The notes under the pieces: model-generated
Told to the model about the DNA's origin: nothing
Seen by the model: only the letters and a program-made list of their open reading frames with translations
Databases searched by the model: none
Position numbers and translations under genes: made by a program
Source: Candidatus Kuenenbacteria bacterium CG10_big_fil_rev_8_21_14_0_10_36_11
GTDB taxonomy: Bacteria; Patescibacteriota; Patescibacteriia; UBA2196
Length of the DNA: 8,753 nucleotides
Assembly (NCBI GenBank): GCA_002778535.1
Contig: PFBP01000035.1
Location: 1 to 8,753 of the forward strand
Direction of reading: 5' to 3'
In this document: positions 7,189 through 8,753 of the stretch, in pieces
Layout: every line of letters starts with the position of its first letter
How positions within the stretch are numbered: the first letter of the stretch is position 1

Positions 7189-7698
7189 TTCAGGAGAAGA
7201 GATAAAAAAGAAAATCTTTAACAATTTAATATAACAATTTTAATTGGAGAGAGTCAGCTAGATAGCGGCTGTTCAAAGCTATCATATAATTGTCATTAAA
7301 ACGGACTCTCTTTAAATTAAGTGGGTCTGTTTTAATTAGGAAAGTTGTGGAAGAGAAGAGGGACAGCAGATATAAACAATATTTAATAATTGATCTGCTA
7401 AAACTTCGCTTCCGCTACTTTCCTTGGAAAAACAAGGAATAGAGAAGAGAAAACAGCTATGTAATCCCGTTTATGCGGGGCGAGATAGCAAACACATTAT
7501 AAATTTAAAAAATATGATGATTATGTCTAAAGCTTTGCGGACGAGAAGGGTGTAAGAGCTTTGGAAATAATTTCATAAAAAAGTTCTTCTGGCTTTGTGA
7601 AAATGTTGCCGGTGCGCTGGCGGTATAATCCTGCCTTAAGAGCTTTAAGAGTGCCCTTCGCGCTATCCGCCCAAGGCGGAATAGCCGAAGGTTTATTT
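7189..7698 (+). ncRNA. Putative structured non-coding RNA, family not recognised
   Basis: About 510 bases downstream of the strong promoter have no credible reading frame but many helices. Seen directly: 7246-7255 with 7304-7313 (10 pairs), enclosing GATAGC 7261-7266 with 7278-7283; an alternative 7295-7306 with 7325-7336 (12 pairs, one G-U); 7338-7353 with 7409-7424 (16 positions, one mismatch, one G-U), enclosing AGCAGAT 7365-7371 with 7393-7399; 7421-7426 with 7433-7438; GCTAT 7456-7460 with 7485-7489, enclosing CCCG 7466-7469 with 7476-7479; 7526-7534 with 7557-7565 (9 pairs, one G-U); and the terminal hairpin 7655-7691. I looked for RNase P, tmRNA, SRP and common riboswitch signatures and did not find them. 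It could be an independent RNA or the leader of the gene at 7948. Ends are inferred from the promoter and the hairpin. Confidence 0.5.
7655..7698 (+). terminator. Strong hairpin with U-rich tail, likely RNA 3' end
   Basis: CCTTCG (7655-7660) pairs with CGAAGG (7686-7691), GCTAT with ATAGC, and CCGCC with GGCGG, around a CAA loop. One base is unpaired on each side (C7661, A7680). That gives 16 pairs, the strongest stem in the window, followed by GTTTATTT-like sequence. It would stop transcription from the promoter at 7154, at least partly. The U-tract is interrupted by A, so read-through to the gene at 7948 is possible. Confidence 0.5.
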
Positions 7699-7789
7699 AG
7701 AAATTAGATATTTAAATTAAAATTTTTCTAAATAGGCCTTTGGCTAAGAGCTAAAAAAGAAAAACAAAAAGGTTCTTTAATAATTATTT

Positions 7790-7840
7790 ACTGAGTAGCG
7801 AATTGAAGATAACTTTTTTGTCTTTATTTTGCTACTCAGT
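7790..7840 (+). promoter_or_regulatory. Perfect 10-bp-arm hairpin upstream of the orphan gene
   Basis: ACTGAGTAGC (7790-7799) and GCTACTCAGT (7831-7840) are exact inverted repeats, 31 bases apart. The loop can fold further through AAGA/TCTT. No T-run follows, so it is more likely a leader structure, processing site or protein target than a terminator. Confidence 0.5.
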
Positions 7841-7935
7841 TAGAGCGGCTATCATCAGCGCCACCTATGTTGGTGTGCTCAAAGGGATTACCACAGATGA
7901 AACCTCACAGGCGCAGGCCTTAAGTGGTCAAAGCC

Positions 7936-7943
7936 AAGGAGGA
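7936..7943 (+). promoter_or_regulatory. Strong Shine-Dalgarno fixing the start at 7948
   Basis: AAGGAGGA lies 4 bases before the ATG at 7948. No other gene in the window has anything comparable. It decides against the in-frame GTG at 7924, which lies upstream of the ribosome site. Confidence 0.8.
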
Positions 7944-7947
7944 ACAA

Positions 7948-8556
7948 ATGGAAGATTTAGCAAAAGTTCGTCGGCAGGTGGAAGACCACTTGCGCAAGAA
8001 CACTGCGGCCGTCCTGCCGGTCGCAGCAGAACTGGGAATTGTTCCCGGTGACAGGAGAAATCGAGAAAATTACATCAAGGAATTTTTTATGTTTCTTGAT
8101 AACAGGGAAAAAATTTCCCTGTTGGACAGATATTTTCGTCTCCTTTTTGAGGAGAGGAAAATAAAAGTTTTAAAAAAAATAGGGGCCGAAGTTCCGCTCG
8201 ATGCGGAACTCGAGAAAATTAGGGAAATAAAACGGGGGTACGACGAAGGGAAAGTATATTTTTATGACTTTGCTATTTTTGGGATCGAAATGGTCCCTCG
8301 TTTTATACCACTGTCCCAGGAGGGGGCTAGGTGGTATTTTCTTTTGGAGGTCTTTAAAAGAATTGAGGACCTCCACATTTCTAAAAATCTCCGGCTTCGT
8401 CAGAAGCTGGAGACCCTGGTATCTCTGGAATTCCCGTGGGATTTTACCACCACGGGAAAAGAAGTATTCTTGGCCACTTTCCATTATCTGTATCTAATGG
8501 TATATGGTAAGAAAGGGCCAGGGCCGGGATATGGGGATTCCATGTCCCGAGGATAA
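7948..8556 (+). CDS. Hypothetical protein, 202 residues, family not recognised
   Basis: I do not recognise this protein. It looks soluble, with no signal peptide or membrane helix, and is mostly helical by composition. The N-terminal half is rich in charged helices (about 1-20, 37-78, 85-101). The middle carries aromatics (VYFYDFAIFGIEMVPRF, 103-119; RWYFLLEVF, 128-136), and after EFPWDF (161-166) comes a hydrophobic stretch LATFHYLYLMVYG (175-187). The tail is rich in Gly, Pro and Ser. Codon use differs from the neighbours: leucine is mostly CTG/CTC/CTT rather than TTA, and G+C is higher (35-60% in three 60-base samples, against about 32% in a dnaA sample). A perfect Shine-Dalgarno sets the start and an intrinsic terminator follows 10 bases after the stop. 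It could be acquired DNA or a gene class of this lineage with its own translation style. Confidence 0.75.
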   Translation: MEDLAKVRRQVEDHLRKNTAAVLPVAAELGIVPGDRRNRENYIKEFFMFLDNREKISLLDRYFRLLFEERKIKVLKKIGAEVPLDAELEKIREIKRGYDEGKVYFYDFAIFGIEMVPRFIPLSQEGARWYFLLEVFKRIEDLHISKNLRLRQKLETLVSLEFPWDFTTTGKEVFLATFHYLYLMVYGKKGPGPGYGDSMSRG

Positions 8557-8566
8557 CAAACACGTT

Positions 8567-8608
8567 GAGCATAGTTGAGATTTGCACTTCTCAGCTACGC
8601 TCTTTTTT
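8567..8608 (+). terminator. Terminator after the orphan gene
   Basis: GAGC-A-TAGTTGAGA (8567-8580) pairs with TCTCAGCTA-C-GCTC (8589-8602), with one A/C mismatch and one G-U, and runs into six T (8603-8608). This is a textbook intrinsic terminator and marks the right end of the transcription unit carrying the orphan gene. Confidence 0.85.
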
Positions 8609-8660
8609 ATTCAAAATTTATATTAAAATGGCTTTATAAAAAAATCATTTTATTTGTTCC

Positions 8661-8708
8661 TTCCTTTTCCGAGCCCTGTAAAAATTTTTGCAGGATTCAG
8701 AAGAGGAA
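8661..8708. other. Nested palindrome in the right-hand intergenic region
   Basis: Outer arms TTCCTTTTC (8661-8669) and GAAGAGGAA (8700-8708) pair over nine positions with one G-U. They enclose a symmetric five-by-five internal loop and then the near-perfect palindrome CCTGTAAAAATTTTTGCAGG (8675-8694). The symmetry suggests a structured RNA or a protein-binding site. No gene is visible in 8609-8753. Confidence 0.45.
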
Positions 8709-8729
8709 AAAATAAAAATAATTTTAAAA

Positions 8730-8753
8730 CCGTTCCGATTGTTGTCGGAGCGG
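8730..8753. other. Hairpin at the window edge, possible terminator or leader stem
   Basis: CCGTTCCGA (8730-8738) pairs with TCGGAGCGG (8745-8753) over nine positions with one G-U, around a 6-base loop. The sequence ends there, so whether a T-run follows, making it a terminator, cannot be seen. Confidence 0.4.

Larger units (their letters stand above)
7699..7947 (+). other. Gene-free leader before the orphan gene
   Basis: No gene is supported here. The stretch opens with A/T-rich sequence that includes a second copy of the 17-base microrepeat (7696-7712). It then has a hairpin TTTGGCT-AAG-AGCTAAA (7739-7755) and the long-arm hairpin at 7790-7840. From about 7841 the composition becomes clearly more G+C-rich, matching the following gene rather than the DNA to the left. 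A small CACC/GGTG hairpin lies near 7861-7876. I see no good separate promoter. A frame open across 7803-8051 overlaps the real gene and has no start signal, so I do not call it. Confidence 0.45.

Noticed and set aside
7338..7360. AGGAAAG motif suggesting RNase P RNA
   Set aside because: The full GAGGAAAGTCC block, the ACAGAA block and the other conserved regions are missing.
7456..7504. GCAAACACATTATAA after a stem, suggesting a tmRNA tag
   Set aside because: The tag would be four residues and not end in ALAA; no tRNA-like ends, T-loop or CCA are present.
7924..7947. GTG start for the orphan protein
   Set aside because: The strong Shine-Dalgarno lies downstream of it and directs initiation to the ATG at 7948.
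7803..8051. Open frame of 82 codons overlapping the orphan gene
   Set aside because: It starts inside the hairpin loop, has no Shine-Dalgarno, and overlaps the better supported frame from 7948.

Overview
The window looks like the replication-origin neighbourhood of a small, AT-rich bacterial chromosome. I place it in the Candidate Phyla Radiation (Patescibacteria, probably the Parcubacteria group). Reasons: A/T-dominated codon use; compact genes with almost no Shine-Dalgarno sequences; an EF-P whose usual PGKG loop is replaced by a Q/R/K-rich loop; and a RodZ-like protein reduced to an HTH domain, one membrane helix and a short outer domain. The lineage call is inference from style, not from a marker gene.

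Layout. Bases 1-256 hold a terminator for an upstream gene and the dnaA promoter. dnaA (257-1618) and dnaN (1897-3006) flank a 278-base A+T-rich spacer with four same-strand DnaA boxes, the likely oriC. A tight plus-strand run follows: apt, mtnP and efp (3074-5023). MtnP releases adenine from methylthioadenosine and Apt converts adenine to AMP, so the pair forms a short adenine-salvage route. Back-to-back terminators (5032-5125) separate efp from the minus-strand genes recA (5177-6196) and a RodZ-like gene (6280-6942). The RodZ-like gene is bracketed by two palindromic repeats: one supplies its stop codon and the other fills its leader up to the start codon.

From about 7030 the character changes. 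A divergent promoter region fires leftward to the RodZ-like gene and rightward from a near-consensus promoter (TTGACA, 17 bp, TGC-TATTAT). The rightward promoter leads into about 500 bases without a credible gene but full of nested helices, ending in a strong GC hairpin with a U-rich tail (7655-7698). This is probably a stable structured RNA that I cannot assign to a known family. After about 250 more bases, including a 10-bp-arm hairpin, comes an unrecognised 202-residue protein gene (7948-8556). It has the only perfect Shine-Dalgarno in the window and a richer, CTN-leucine codon use, and it ends in a clear terminator (8567-8608). A further nested hairpin and an edge hairpin (8661-8753) suggest another structured unit starts at the right end.

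The housekeeping half is ordinary apart from the EF-P loop and a perfect DnaA box in the recA leader. The promoter, structured-RNA and orphan-protein locus at 7154-8608 is the best candidate for something undescribed.
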